64,000 nt of DNA. Source: Sphaerolaimus hirsutus (Eukaryota; Nematoda; Chromadorea; Monhysterida; Sphaerolaimidae). The translations under genes were made by a program, and so were the position numbers. A model generated the notes under the pieces. It had not been told where the DNA came from. It saw only the letters and a program-made list of their open reading frames with translations, and did no database searches. Each line of letters opens with the position of its first letter. The stretch's first letter is position 1. The stretch lies in contig OZ038450.1 in assembly GCA_964036195.1 (NCBI GenBank), forward strand, positions 4,280,701 to 4,344,700, in the 5' to 3' direction. Below are positions 34,701 through 44,766 of this stretch, piece by piece.

Positions 34701-36090
34701 TTTTGCTGCCACCGCACACAGACTTGATCACAAATCCACAGGGTGCAAACCACCCATGGATCAGCAACAATCTACATCTTCTGGCCTGGCCAATATCAGG
34801 CAACAACTCGCTCAGCGAGGAATTTCGCAAAAAGCTTCCGAAATCATCACCGAAGCTTTGGCTGACACAACGAGAAAGCATTACGAATCTTCTTGGGGAA
34901 GATGGCTTTCTTGGACTAAGACACGGCAAATTAATCCGGTGTCGCCCTCTGTAGCAGATATCATCAACTATCTGGCTCAATATTTACTGCAAAATCATAT
35001 AACCAGTTCGCAGTCTGTGATTAATGAAAAGGCTGGCATTTTAGCCTTCATTATACCTGAACATGCTGAGATCATCCGCAATGATCGCCATCTTAAACAG
35101 TTCTGCAAAGGAGCTTTTAAATTGAAACCTGCAAAACCCAGATATGTTGATACCTGGGACCCAACTTTGGTCGAAAATTACATTGAAGCTCACATGAGCA
35201 ACAATGGACAGCTCGATTTGCAACAACTGGCTAGCAAATTAGCCATCTTGCTCTCTCTGGCAAGACCTACCAGATCTGCCGAGTTGGCATCAATTGATGC
35301 CACTACCATCCTTTTCACCGAATCGGGATTCAAATGTGCACTTTTGCGCCCGCACAAAACTCAAAAACGTGGTCCTCTAGCCACTTTCCAGTACAACTCC
35401 GCGACTCATACATGTCGCTGTCCAGTTATCACCCTGCGTGAATATTTACGGCGTTCAGTTGAACAACGCCAAAATATAAAAAATTTGTTTGTCACAAACA
35501 CTCTGCCATACAAACCGGCTTCACCAGCCACCATTCGACGCTGGATAGCCAGCATAATGCTCAAGGCAGGTGTTCCAAATCACTTTGCACCGCACAGCAT
35601 CAGAGGTGCGGTGGCAAATGCGGCTCACAGACAGGGCTTACCCCTCGAAAAAATAATGGAAGCTGGCTTGTGGTCACAAGGCTCAAAAAGTTTCCAAAAA
35701 TATTATAAAAGAGACATCCTTCAAGGTGACTACTTCACATGAGCTCCATTTAAATCACCTAATGTCAATCATTTAATATGGACGAGTGTAATGTACTTTT
35801 GTAAGAATGTATATGAATTATAAAATTCATTATACGAGTCCATATTAAATGATGAACCCACCACTCTCCACCCTAAAAACTGGCTCATGTTCAGGCACGG
35901 CCACAACCGCGACCGCTACTCCGGCGACGCGCACCACTCCGCCAGCTACAGCGGCGGCTCCCAGTGGAACGGAAGAGGGGGGGGGCACTACTCCTCCCGC
36001 GGCAGCTACAACAGGGGGCGCGGCCGCTTCCAACACGACAAGTCCCGCCGCCACAACAACACCAAACCCCGCAAAGAAGAAGAAAAGTGA
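31711..36090 (+). CDS. DIRS element 1 gag-like protein, four exons (302 aa)
   Basis: Exons 31711-31820, 31891-32064, 32275-32703 and 35895-36090 join in phase to 909 nt. The ATG sits in GCCGCCATG, a strong initiation context, with an in-frame TAG upstream. The N-terminal two thirds is a helical, basic protein (for example AHAQYQLQALRRIANLAPIG). The end of exon 3 is Ser/Tyr-rich, and exon 4 is an Arg/Gly-rich nucleic-acid-binding tail (WNGRGGGHYSSRGSYNRGRG) ending in a Lys/Glu-rich stretch at TGA 36088-36090. The last intron (32704-35894) contains the whole pol region. Donor AG|GTACGT and acceptor TTCAG|G are good. If the intron is kept, exon 3 runs in frame straight into the reverse transcriptase ORF. 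Confidence 0.75.
32275..34954 (+). CDS. DIRS reverse transcriptase-RNase H ORF, in frame with gag exon 3
   Basis: Copies element RNA into DNA. The frame is open from 32177 to 34954; 32275 is the gag exon 3 acceptor, so translation most likely enters as a gag-pol fusion from unspliced last-intron RNA. RT motifs visible: KSGKIRPILDLSPLNKYV, the catalytic Asp in KVDISDAYLAIPI, AFGLASAPHTFTRIL, and YLDDIGIF (YxDD box). RNase H motifs: TIFTDASRTGWGA, the Glu in HLELLGLWHGLL, the Asp in MQCDNKTAIAYVNRRGG, and HVPGVENTQADEASR. Downstream, DLFASRHNTQLPCYAAW and DWSRYFSYIFPPFCLI match the C-terminal region typical of DIRS pol, often annotated as methyltransferase-like. No catalytic residue is missing by eye. 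Confidence 0.92.
34756..35742 (+). CDS. DIRS tyrosine recombinase ORF
   Basis: Integrates the circular DNA intermediate. ATG 34756 lies inside the end of the RT-RNase H ORF in another frame (overlap about 200 bp), a usual arrangement in DIRS. The N-terminal SAM-like part includes TTRKHYESSWGRWLSW. The catalytic signature Arg-His-Arg-Tyr is present: Arg in ARPTRSAELASIDAT, His-x-x-Arg in HSIRGAVANAAHRQG, a Trp-containing block GLWSQGSKSF, and the nucleophile Tyr in FQKYYKRDI. It ends at TGA 35740-35742, just before the internal complementary region. The frame can be opened further upstream to 34642 without a clear reason to prefer it. Confidence 0.92.
   Translation: MDQQQSTSSGLANIRQQLAQRGISQKASEIITEALADTTRKHYESSWGRWLSWTKTRQINPVSPSVADIINYLAQYLLQNHITSSQSVINEKAGILAFIIPEHAEIIRNDRHLKQFCKGAFKLKPAKPRYVDTWDPTLVENYIEAHMSNNGQLDLQQLASKLAILLSLARPTRSAELASIDATTILFTESGFKCALLRPHKTQKRGPLATFQYNSATHTCRCPVITLREYLRRSVEQRQNIKNLFVTNTLPYKPASPATIRRWIASIMLKAGVPNHFAPHSIRGAVANAAHRQGLPLEKIMEAGLWSQGSKSFQKYYKRDILQGDYFT
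35765..35853. repeat. DIRS internal complementary region (element 1)
   Basis: ATCATTTAATATGGAC and GTCCATATTAAATGAT face each other across about 55 bp of AT-rich DNA. In DIRS elements this region matches the two outer termini and templates their joining. The equivalent in element 2 is at 37203-37290. Confidence 0.75.
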
Positions 36091-36556
36091 TAAATTTCAC
36101 ACAATGTCTTTGCGCACAAGGGTCGCCAAAAACACCAATTCAGACACCCGCATTTTGTTGGGTTGCGATTTCATGTGTTTTGAAAATCAATTGTTCTAAA
36201 ATGTTTCTCGCATTTACAAATAATTTGTCTGCAAACGTTCATTATTCAATTAACGTCACGTGCAATTTTCTATTCCCTATTCACTTGTTTTACAATGCAT
36301 TCATTCCAGCATTCTTTGCATTCGATTTATTTACCAATTCATTGTATTTACATTTCATCAAATGATCTGATTGGAACGCTACAACTTTACCTTCAATAAA
36401 CGAGTCCAACTATACTCAGATGAAAACTTAGGATCTCCATTTGAAAAAACTGACCACTGCCCACTACACGCGCCTCTTAAGTACACGCACACTTTCAAAT
36501 CACGCGCCTGTTGGCTTGGTTCCATGTAACTTGAGATGCTAGCTTGGGGAATCCTT

Positions 36557-37092
36557 AGGTGTTACGGTAGGAACCCATGCTAAGTATCTCAATTAAATGG
36601 AACCGTGCCAATTAGGCGCGCGTGGGGAAATTTGATATGGCTTGTGTAGCATATAATGGGCGCGTCTGTTGAGTGGCGTCAGTTTATTTCATATGGATAT
36701 CCTACCCGTCATCTGAGTATAGTCGAATGTCAACTCAAGTTTTTTTGTTCGTTTATCTGTCAATCAAATCAAGCACATGGTGAAAAATGCAAAAGTGAAT
36801 GCGGGGTTGAATTTCAACACGTGTCAACAACATGTGAATCGAATAGGCAAAACGAAAACTCCGAGGGTTTTGTAAAAATAAAAGGCGGATTTGAAAAGTA
36901 AATGTGAGAATCAAATATTTTTGCCAAATTTCAAAAAATCGCAACCAATTAAAATACGATTGGAAAAGTATGGAATTGGAAATTTTCTAGTGCGAAGTGA
37001 TCTTCCGGGGGGTCTGCGGTCATGCTGGGGGCGTCCCCTGCCGCGGGCCCGGCCGCTATGGCTGTACCCTCCCCCCCCCCTGCTGCCACGCT
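36557..37092 (+). repeat. DIRS element 2 inverted terminal repeat, left
   Basis: Starts GTTACGGTAGGAACCCATGC and runs through the gag 3' UTR and RGG exon. Nearly identical in reverse to 38224-38805 except for a 46-bp indel around 37010. It abuts the 3' end of element 1, with which it shares the GGTGTTACGG sequence. Confidence 0.8.
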
Positions 37093-37165
37093 GGAAGCTG
37101 TCGCCGTAGGAGTGGCTGGGGCCGGGGCCGGAGCGGTCGTAGGCACGCTTGTAGTCGTACCTGCA
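36990..37165 (-). CDS. DIRS element 2 gag 3' exon (RGG tail), partial
   Basis: After an AG acceptor near 37166, the minus strand encodes YDYKRAYDRSGPGPSHSYG then FQRGSRGGGGYSHSGRARG and GRPQHDRRPPG, parallel to the RGG tail of element 1. In this copy a 46-bp deletion relative to the right-hand repeat joins the RGG frame directly to a second frame, SLRTRKFPIPYF... GCDF. The upstream gag exons are absent from this deleted element. Confidence 0.6.
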
Positions 37166-37202
37166 CATGTGCCATGATAAGGGTGGGAAGTGGTGGGACA
37201 AT

Positions 37203-37290
37203 CACATAATGTCGACTCATATAATGAATTTTACAATTCATTACATTCTTATAAAATATAATTACATTCGTCGACATTATGTGATTTACT
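37203..37290. repeat. DIRS internal complementary region (element 2)
   Basis: AATCACATAATGTCGACTCA and the complementary CGTCGACATTATGTGATT flank an AT-rich centre (ATTTTACAATTCATTACATT). The same sequence ends the element at 38812-38870, supporting the DIRS assignment and the right boundary. Confidence 0.8.
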
Positions 37291-37309
37291 GTAGGTGAAT
37301 TAAAAGGTG

Positions 37310-38230
37310 GCACATGTGAATGTACCTGAGGGCAAGTCTCTTTTGTAATGTTTGAAGAAACTGCGGGATTTTTCAGACCAAAGGCCAGCCTTGAGAATTG
37401 TGTGTAAAGGTTGACCTTTACGGTGTGCGTCATTAGCTACAGCGCCACGTAGGCTGTGCGGTGCGAAGTGTTTGGGAACTCCAGCAAGTAGCATAATGGT
37501 GGCAATCCACCGGCGTAGAGTGTCAGATTTGGCTGGCTTGTGCGGAGATGTGCATGTAATGAACAGCTCAGTGGTTGCACCCCGGAGATTTTCGGTGCGT
37601 GAAATGTAATCACGGACCGCCGCGACAGGATCAAGCACAGATTGGGGCTGTGCTGAAATGATAAATGAAGCCAATGGACCACTTTTTTGGGTTTTGTGTG
37701 GTCTGAGCAATGTGAATTGGCAGTGATCGTCGGTGAATTGCATTGAAGTGCAATCAATTGATGCAATTTCAGCAGCCCGGCAGGGGCGTGAGAGAGCCAA
37801 AAGCATGGCTGTCTTGCAGGAAAGGTTTTTGAGCGACAATTTGCTGTTGTCTGGCCAATTTTCGCTGATAAATTTATGTATCAGGGAAATGTCCCAAGTG
37901 TCATTGTAGCGGGGTTTTGTGGGCTTTAATTTGAAAGCACCCCTTGAAAATTGCTTGAGCATGTGATTGTCTCTGATAATTGCAGAGATGCGAGGGTCAA
38001 TGAAGGCCAAAATGGCAGCCTTTTCATTGAATACTGATTGGGAACTCTTGATGTGGCTTTGTGAAATGTAGAAAGCCAGATAATTTATCACATTCACTGC
38101 AGATGGCGAAAGCGGATCAATGTTCCGCTGTGCAGTCCAACAAAGCCACCTTTTCCAGGTTGACTCGTAATGTTTCCTTGTAGATTCAGCCAGTGATTGG
38201 GAGATAATTGCGGCTGCTTGTTTCGTGGCA
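37310..38230 (-). pseudogene. Tyrosine recombinase of DIRS element 2 (N-terminally truncated)
   Basis: The minus-strand frame is open from about 38230 to 37310 and parallels the element 1 recombinase from STRKHYESTWKRWLCW onward. The catalytic residues are present: Arg in SRPCRAAEIASIDCT, HSLRGAVANDAHRKG, GLWSEKSRSF and Tyr in FFKHYKRDL. No start codon belonging to the original protein remains, because the upstream part is replaced by the inverted repeat; the first in-frame start-like codon is at 38097. A protein could be made only from a chimeric start. Confidence 0.8.
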
Positions 38231-38805
38231 GCAGGGGGGGGGAGGGTACAGCCATAGCGGCCGGGCCCGCGGCAGGGGACGCCCCCAGCATGACCGCAGA
38301 CCCCCCTTCAAGCAACACGACAACAAAAAGCAAGACAAGTGATTCCACCGCCGGAAGATCACTTCGCACTAGAAAATTTCCAATTCCATACTTTTCCAAT
38401 CGTATTTTAATTGGTTGCGATTTTTTGAAATTTGGCAAAAATATTTGATTCTCACATTTACTTTTCAAATCCGCCTTTTATTTTTACAAAACCCTCGGAG
38501 TTTTCGTTTTGCCTATTCGATTCACATGTTGTTGACACGTGTTGAAATTCAACCCCGCATTCACTTTTGCATTTTTCACCATGTGCTTGATTTGATTGAC
38601 AGATAAACGAACAAAAAAACTTGAGTTGACATTCGACTATACTCAGATGACGGGTAGGATATCCATATGAAATAAACTGACGCCACTCAACAGACGCGCC
38701 CATTATATGCTACACAAGCCATATCAAATTTCCCCACGCGCGCCTAATTGGCACGGTTCCATTTAATTGAGATACTTAGCATGGGTTCCTACCGTAACAC
38801 CTACA
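38224..38805 (-). repeat. DIRS element 2 inverted terminal repeat, right
   Basis: Reverse copy of 36557-37092 carrying the extra segment TTCAAGCAACACGACAACAA... In this version the RGG frame ends RPPFKQHDNKKQDK then TGA, matching the position of the element 1 stop, so this is the ancestral form. Confidence 0.8.
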
Positions 38806-38938
38806 GTAAATCACATAATGTCGACTCATATAATGAATTTTACAATTCATTACATTCTTATAAAATATAAAACATGTTGGTTTCAAGTTAGCCTTAGCAA
38901 CAGAAAACGCTTCAAATATCCTATTTAATAGTAGTGAC

Positions 38939-39238
38939 TAGGGTGTCAAATTTCCGTTTTCCGTTTCCGCAGGCAATTTTTTTCCGTTTTCCGGCAAGTG
39001 CAAAATATTTTCCGTTTCCGTTTCTGTTTTCCGGCAAGTGCAATTTTTTCCGTTTCCGCTTTTCCGCAGGCAAGTTCTTTCCGTTTTCCATTTTCCGCTT
39101 TCCGCAGGCAAATTTTTTCCGTTTTCCGTTCCATTTTCCGGCAAGTGCAAATATTTTTCCGTTTCCGTTTGCCGGCAAGTGCAAAAAATTTTCCGTTTCC
39201 GTTTCCGTTTTCCGTAAAAAAAATTTGTTCACACCCTA
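38939..39238. mobile_element. hAT-like element with a TTTTCCGTTTCCG minisatellite core
   Basis: The ends TAGGGTGTCAAATTT and AAATTTGTTCACACCCTA are inverted, and the element is flanked by a perfect 8-bp duplication GTAGTGAC (38931-38938 and 39239-39246). The core is imperfect repeats of TTTTCCGGCAAGTGCAAA and TTTCCGCAGGCAA. Long frames in all phases come from the repeat. Confidence 0.9.
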
Positions 39239-41755
39239 GTAGTGACACAACCATTGGAGGGAAAATACCACAGTGGTAAAACGTATTTACATTTACTCAA
39301 AAAATATTTATACTTGAATACCAAGTAAATATTCATGTTTATGTTTCGTCTGCAAAAGGTACTTGTACTCACATTAACGAATACTTGCTGAAAGTACTCG
39401 AGTACAGAAAACGTATTTCAGATAGGCTTTATATAGGCTTTTTTCAAGGCATAGAAGGAAAAAATGGAGATTGGAAAAATGATCAAAAATGGGTATAACA
39501 GGGTATAATATAAGGGCGGGTCTCCAATATCCAAAAAATTTGATTTACGCTTCTATTACTTTTACCTTGAAAAAATCTCAGTAACAACTATGGAAAAAAT
39601 TTCAATAACTTTTCATGGGTGGAAATATTTACGCCGATCGATTATATGGAATACGGTAATGTACGGAAGGAAGTAGCAATAGAGCACACTTTGAACGATA
39701 TGATAAACTTTTTCTGGTTGGAAGTCATTAAGCGGTCTCTATGAATGGATGGCTGTTACGAGTTCTATTCTCGGCAATTTACAAAATATGAAAATAGTAT
39801 TTATGACGTAAATGTGACTAAAGCGTCATCATCAATACGACATCAAGAAGTGACGTTCTTTTTGTTTATTGCTACATTTTCTGCGAAAATCACAGCTGTA
39901 AATTACTAGCGCTCCATAGACGACGGATGGGATTAATGTTGGTGGATAAAAAATTATACCACAATTGTGGGATAATTTACAGAGCTAATAGTGCACACAC
40001 GTAAAGTACAAATCTAGAAAGATAATAAACCTTGATGTTTCCCAAGCATTGAAAACGGATATCCGTTAATCACCGAAGGAACCACAACACGTGCGCCCCA
40101 TATCCCACTACCGTAAGCCCATCGGAGGCAACTTACGAGAAAAATGTCAACTTATGAAACAAGTTTCAAGTTGTTAATAAGCCAAGTGACAAGTAAACTG
40201 ATATTATGATGCCTAAGTGACAGGTGTCTACATATAAGGTTTATTGTAAATAACGAATACCTATCTCTTTTTTACCTATTTTATGCTGGGTACATCTCCA
40301 AGTCACAGCAGAAACGTGTAATGTATAAAATATAAGCGTCTAGACTTATATTTACGAGTGTGTAGATAGTATAAGCCCTGTCCTAACATAATTCAGTCAT
40401 TGATTTTAGTGAGTGTTCTGTATTACACAGATCACAGGCTGCAGTTTTTGGCGATTACATTCTCATTACACACGTTTTCTGGTGGGGGTAATTCGAGGGG
40501 TTTTTTTTCTTAAGCTGGTCACACCTGGGGGTATTTCGAGTAAATGTGGTAGGCAGATCTTAACAGTGAAGCCAAAGTGTGTCTCATGTGTTTTTATTGC
40601 ACTCAGTAAGAACGACACGCTAATTCGTTTATGTCACCTTTGATCAATCTGATTAATGTTCTGATTCAACGTTCTGATTAGTTCTGATTTATCTGTTAGG
40701 TTGGTAAACAAATATTATAATACATATTAAGAGCAGGATCGCTAAAACGCAAAAATTGTCGGGATTAGGGATCGGGGCTGGGATCCGGTTTGAACCCTAC
40801 GTATGTTTCGTACAATAGGAATTGCTCAGCCAAGCCTGTTTTCTTGAGTAGTTGGAAAAACAAGACAATTTAGATTTTGATTCCAATTGATGTGCATTCC
40901 ATGTTCGCATACGCAGTATTCATACCGTATTTTCTCGAAATCCCACCAGGGTTTTTTTTCAGAGTGCAAATTTTGAGGGGGTAATTCGAGCGAAAGGGCT
41001 TTTCGAGGGGGTTTATTGTTTCGCCAGAATTTTTTTACCTCCGAGTATCGTTGTTTGTAACGTACGCAGACGTACAAAACGGAACAATAACCGTCATAAC
41101 AATGGACATGTATAAGCGTCTATAGACTTACCTACCTAGGTATGTAGATGGTAAACAAGCCCTGTCCTAACCTAACTCCTAACGTCATCGTTTTTAACTG
41201 TATATAATACTGCATTACACACAGGGGGTATTTCGAGGAAATACTGTACATAAATATTTATGTGCCTGCGGGCAGTTTTTCATCAGATGTAAATACGATG
41301 GAACAGCCCGTGCCCCCCTCTGCAGCTCCCCAGCTAAAATACAAAAGACAATTTATGATTAAGCGCATTACTTTGTGAAGATTTTTCCCATGAACGGAAA
41401 AACAATATCTTTTTATAGCTTTTATTTCGAAGGCACAGTAAAACTACTGGAAACATGTGCGCCACACAAGCGGAATAATGTAAAATATAATAAAGTCGTG
41501 TCGGAGAAATTGAACCAGCTGCATTCAAAAAGACATATTGCATGTCAATGAAAAATGAAGGGTAACGAGAGAATGTAAGTAAATACATTTTAATAAATAT
41601 ATACCTATGCATGACGTATGAATGTAGTGTAGGATAAATTCATAGTAAAGTGAAAACAAAGAAAAACACGGAACTAATGATTTCTTAGTCAACATCAGAG
41701 TTGCGAATGCCCTCAGCTCAGCCCACACTTACCCAAAATACCCACGTATACCTGA

Positions 41756-42002
41756 ATACTCCAGTCACTTTACACCTTGCACGCGTGGTTCCCGCTGGAA
41801 GCGTGCCAACGATTTTTTACGCATGCGATTTTCATAAAAAGTTAAAAAAGTCACCTCTGTTATAATGCTATACGTTAACTTATTCACAACTATGGTTTTT
41901 TTCATTTTTTTACAAAAATAGCATGCTTTAGCATCATTGGCACACTTCCAACGTGAGACATAAATGAGTGCGAGGGCAGAGTATAATGTACGTCGAGTAT
42001 AT
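41756..42002. mobile_element. Repeat element with ends TATACTC/GAGTATA (copy 2, inverted)
   Basis: Reverse-complement relative of 1257-1489. It shares TTTACACCTTGCACGCGTGG near one end and GAGTGCGAGGGCAGAGTAT near the other. Divergence is moderate, so the insertions are old. Confidence 0.75.
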
Positions 42003-43181
42003 TTGGTATTTATATTTACGCTTATGCTTAAACTTTCATAAAAAACCATACACTGTTGCAGTTTCCAGGCCGGAATACCTGGGTAATGGTAAAGTGTATT
42101 TTTATGCACATGACTGTGTAAAACAGGGTTATGTCCAAAAAATAACTGCATGATTGCAGTTATGTACTGAAAATTGGGACATAACATATTTCCCTCAGAA
42201 GAACCCCCCCCCCCAAGAATGAACCCCCTTCGAAATACCCCAGGTCTGAGTGAGAGTGACCCCACTTTAACCCCCCCCCCCCTCCCTTGAAAAACCGCCA
42301 ACCAAATTTATAGTGTCCAGTGACAAGAAACTGATCAGTGGAAAAGTGCATAGTTGTTAAAACGTATTTACGTTTACTCGATAAATACATTTACGTTTCC
42401 TCGCGAAAAATACCAGTACTCACTTACTCGCATACTTTTTGAAAGTATGTGAGTACAGAAAACGTATTTCAGATAACCTTTTATGTTGACTCTTTCAAAG
42501 CATAAAGAAAAAAAGGGTAAGAAAAAGTTAAAATAAGGTAAAAATCCATAAAATAGCTTAGAAATGGGCTAAAACACATAAACTGATGAATTTGAGTGTG
42601 ATAGTTTGGGAATTTGTGATTTCAGTGATAATTGCGGCAAAATTTCTCAAAAATATCAACTTTTACGTTTTCCGGGACCAAACGTAAATTACTCACGTTT
42701 ACTCATGTTTTCTGTACTCAGCGGTGTGTAAAAAAATAAATACTTTACGTCTACTTTCAAAAAAGTTCAGTACTTTTAACAACTCTAGTAAAGTTAGCGG
42801 AAATAAGGTTGTTAAAAAGTTTCCAGGAAAGTGACAATAAATGTTGAAAATAAACAAGTCCTTGTCCTGGGAACTTTGCCTGGAATGTATACTTTGAAAA
42901 AAATAAGTTCTGTACTTATAACAACTCAAATATTTCCTAGAGATTTTTTCTTTTTTGGACACGTTTCGCTGTCCGGAATCACAATTGGTGAATCTTTTTA
43001 AAGTTCCTGATTTGAATGTGCATTAGAGTTAACTGTGAAGTGCTCTCTGACAATCATTTTTCCATCATTTCTGCAAAACTCAATTTAAACAGCACTTCTG
43101 GGAATCCCATTTCTCCATTATATAAATACATATACATATGCTGGTATATTTATATTTGCAGAAATATTATGTACCTACGTA

Positions 43182-43907
43182 CACTCCCGGAAATATGTCT
43201 TTATCCTCCTGATAGGGAACAAAAAAATTCAATGTCTCCCCTGCTAACTTGCGACCTGTGTCGGGATGTACATGGGATGAATTTTTGTAGAGTAAGGTGC
43301 CTTTATGCCACATGTCGATTTTTAGGTTTCTGGGTGCTTTGCTGCTCGTTTGGCAGCTATCCAAAGTCAAATTTCCGATGGAAAAAAGTCTTTATCCCTT
43401 ATTCTAAAACATTAAAACAAAGAAGAAAAAATGGTGAAAAAATGAAAAAGACTGCGATGCGATGTACAAAAAACGATGCACTGCTCAAATATTTATCACT
43501 TTGCCAATTTGTATTCAAAATGGTATACGCAGTGGACTTGATACTCTGCACTCACATTGATTTCGCATCATGTTCAAAATCCTCTGCCGTCGGTTGGCAG
43601 ACAAATATCGACCCGGCATGGTTCATATTTTTGTATTTATCAACAAAGCGAAATGTTGGCACCGTGCCAACTCACGACTGCGCGCATTAAGCAGAATGTA
43701 AAAAGCAAGAAAAAATCGCGGAAGGCACTGCTTTCAGGGTTAACGATATATTGACTATATACGCACTAGGGCCATACTTCTAGTGTGGGTGGTTGACATA
43801 TTTACCCTCCCTATGTATGAGTTTCACCCCTCAGTGACCCATATTTAATGTTTGGTTCACCATTGAACCAAAAAAATCAAAGGGATAAAGACATTTTTCC
43901 AGGAGTG
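43182..43907. mobile_element. Inverted-repeat element flanked by TA (CACTCC ends)
   Basis: The left end CACTCCCGGAAATATGTCTTTATCC matches the complement of the right end GGGATAAAGACATTTTTCCAGGAGTG. TA dinucleotides flank both sides (43180-43181 and 43908-43909), as for Tc1/mariner-type insertions. Its open frame (43016-43690) starts outside the element and shows no transposase motif. Confidence 0.75.
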
Positions 43908-44305
43908 TATATGTAAGTACAATATAGAGTTGCAGAGGGTTGCTAAAAGGTACGTACGTTTACTCGAAAAATACGCGTACGCGAGTACGCGGTAAATACG
44001 TTAACATATACTTTAAAAAATGTAACATACTCACATGTACGCGTATATTTTTACAGCATACGCGTAAAGAAAATGTATTTTAGAACATTGTATAAGGAAT
44101 AAATTTATGAAGTATACCCGGCGGACAGCACAGCTAGTATGAAAACCTACCATAATTTTATGAATAAAATCTTGTGATAACTTTCTTAATTGATTTTTCC
44201 ATAGTAAAAACGAAATATTATGATGAAAAGATTGTATAATTTTTGGTCCATTATTCATATGGGTTATGGTAGGTTTTCATACTAAGTGTGATGTTCGCCA
44301 AGTAT

Positions 44306-44766
44306 ACCGTATTGCCTCGAAATACCCCCGGGGGTGATTGTTTCATAGTGGTCCCGAGAGGGGGGGGGGGGTTAAACGAGGGGGGGGGGGGTATTTCGAG
44401 GGGGGGGGTTATTATTTCACAAATTTTTTTTGAAAACCAAGTACGAAATTGTCGTCTGAAACGTACGCAGACGTCGAAAAAAGCAACAAAAACCGCCATT
44501 TATAAGGTTCTGTAGACTAATATTAGAATGTAGATGGTAAATATGTACACTGTTCTAACGTGACACCGACATTGTTTTAACGTGTGTTCTGCAGTACACA
44601 GAACACAAACCACAGTTATTGTCATGTACGTTCCCTTTACACGCAATTTGGGGGGGGGGGGTATTTCGAGGGGGGGGGGGTGATTGTTTCATAGTGGTCC
44701 CGAGAGGGGGGGGGGGGGTCAAACGAGGGGGGTATTTCGAGGGGGGGTATTTCGAGGAAATACGGT
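44306..44766. mobile_element. 'CCTCGAAATAC' inverted-repeat element copy
   Basis: Starts ACCGTATTGCCTCGAAATAC and ends GGTATTTCGAGGAAATACGG, with two internal poly-G blocks (GTCCCGAGAGGGGGGG repeated twice). Internal duplication makes this copy larger than its relatives. Confidence 0.75.

Larger units (their letters stand above)
31711..36560 (+). mobile_element. DIRS-like tyrosine-recombinase retrotransposon (element 1)
   Basis: Contains gag, reverse transcriptase-RNase H and tyrosine recombinase in the order usual for DIRS elements, and lacks an integrase. An internal complementary region at about 35765-35853 (CATTTAATATGGAC ... GTCCATATTAAATG), placed after the recombinase, is the hallmark of DIRS circular-intermediate replication. 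The 3' region 36091-36560 is homologous to the terminal repeat of the neighbouring element 2. The 5' terminal repeat was not found, so the copy may be 5'-truncated. Both pol ORFs are intact by eye. Confidence 0.88.
36557..38870 (-). mobile_element. DIRS-like element 2, internally deleted, with inverted terminal repeats
   Basis: Inverted repeats at about 36557-37092 and 38224-38805 are nearly identical; both carry the same 81-codon open frame on opposite strands (36656-36901 and 38458-38703). Between them lie a tyrosine recombinase ORF, an internal complementary region (37203-37290) and the gag 3' exon. The RT-RNase H part and the 5' gag are gone: the right repeat joins directly into the recombinase near 38224. 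The terminal AATCACATAATGTCGACTCA sequence at 38812-38831 recurs in the internal complementary region, as expected for a DIRS terminus at about 38870. Confidence 0.85.

Noticed and set aside
36656-36901. 81-codon frame duplicated exactly at 38458-38703
   Set aside because: The duplication is explained by the DIRS inverted terminal repeats (3' UTR); identity of the peptides is a by-product.
38921-39279. Overlapping open frames on both strands
   Set aside because: They are products of the TTTTCCG repeat core in all frames.
43016-43690. 224-codon plus-strand frame
   Set aside because: It starts outside and ends inside a TA-flanked inverted-repeat element, has no motif, and has composition like surrounding AT-rich DNA.
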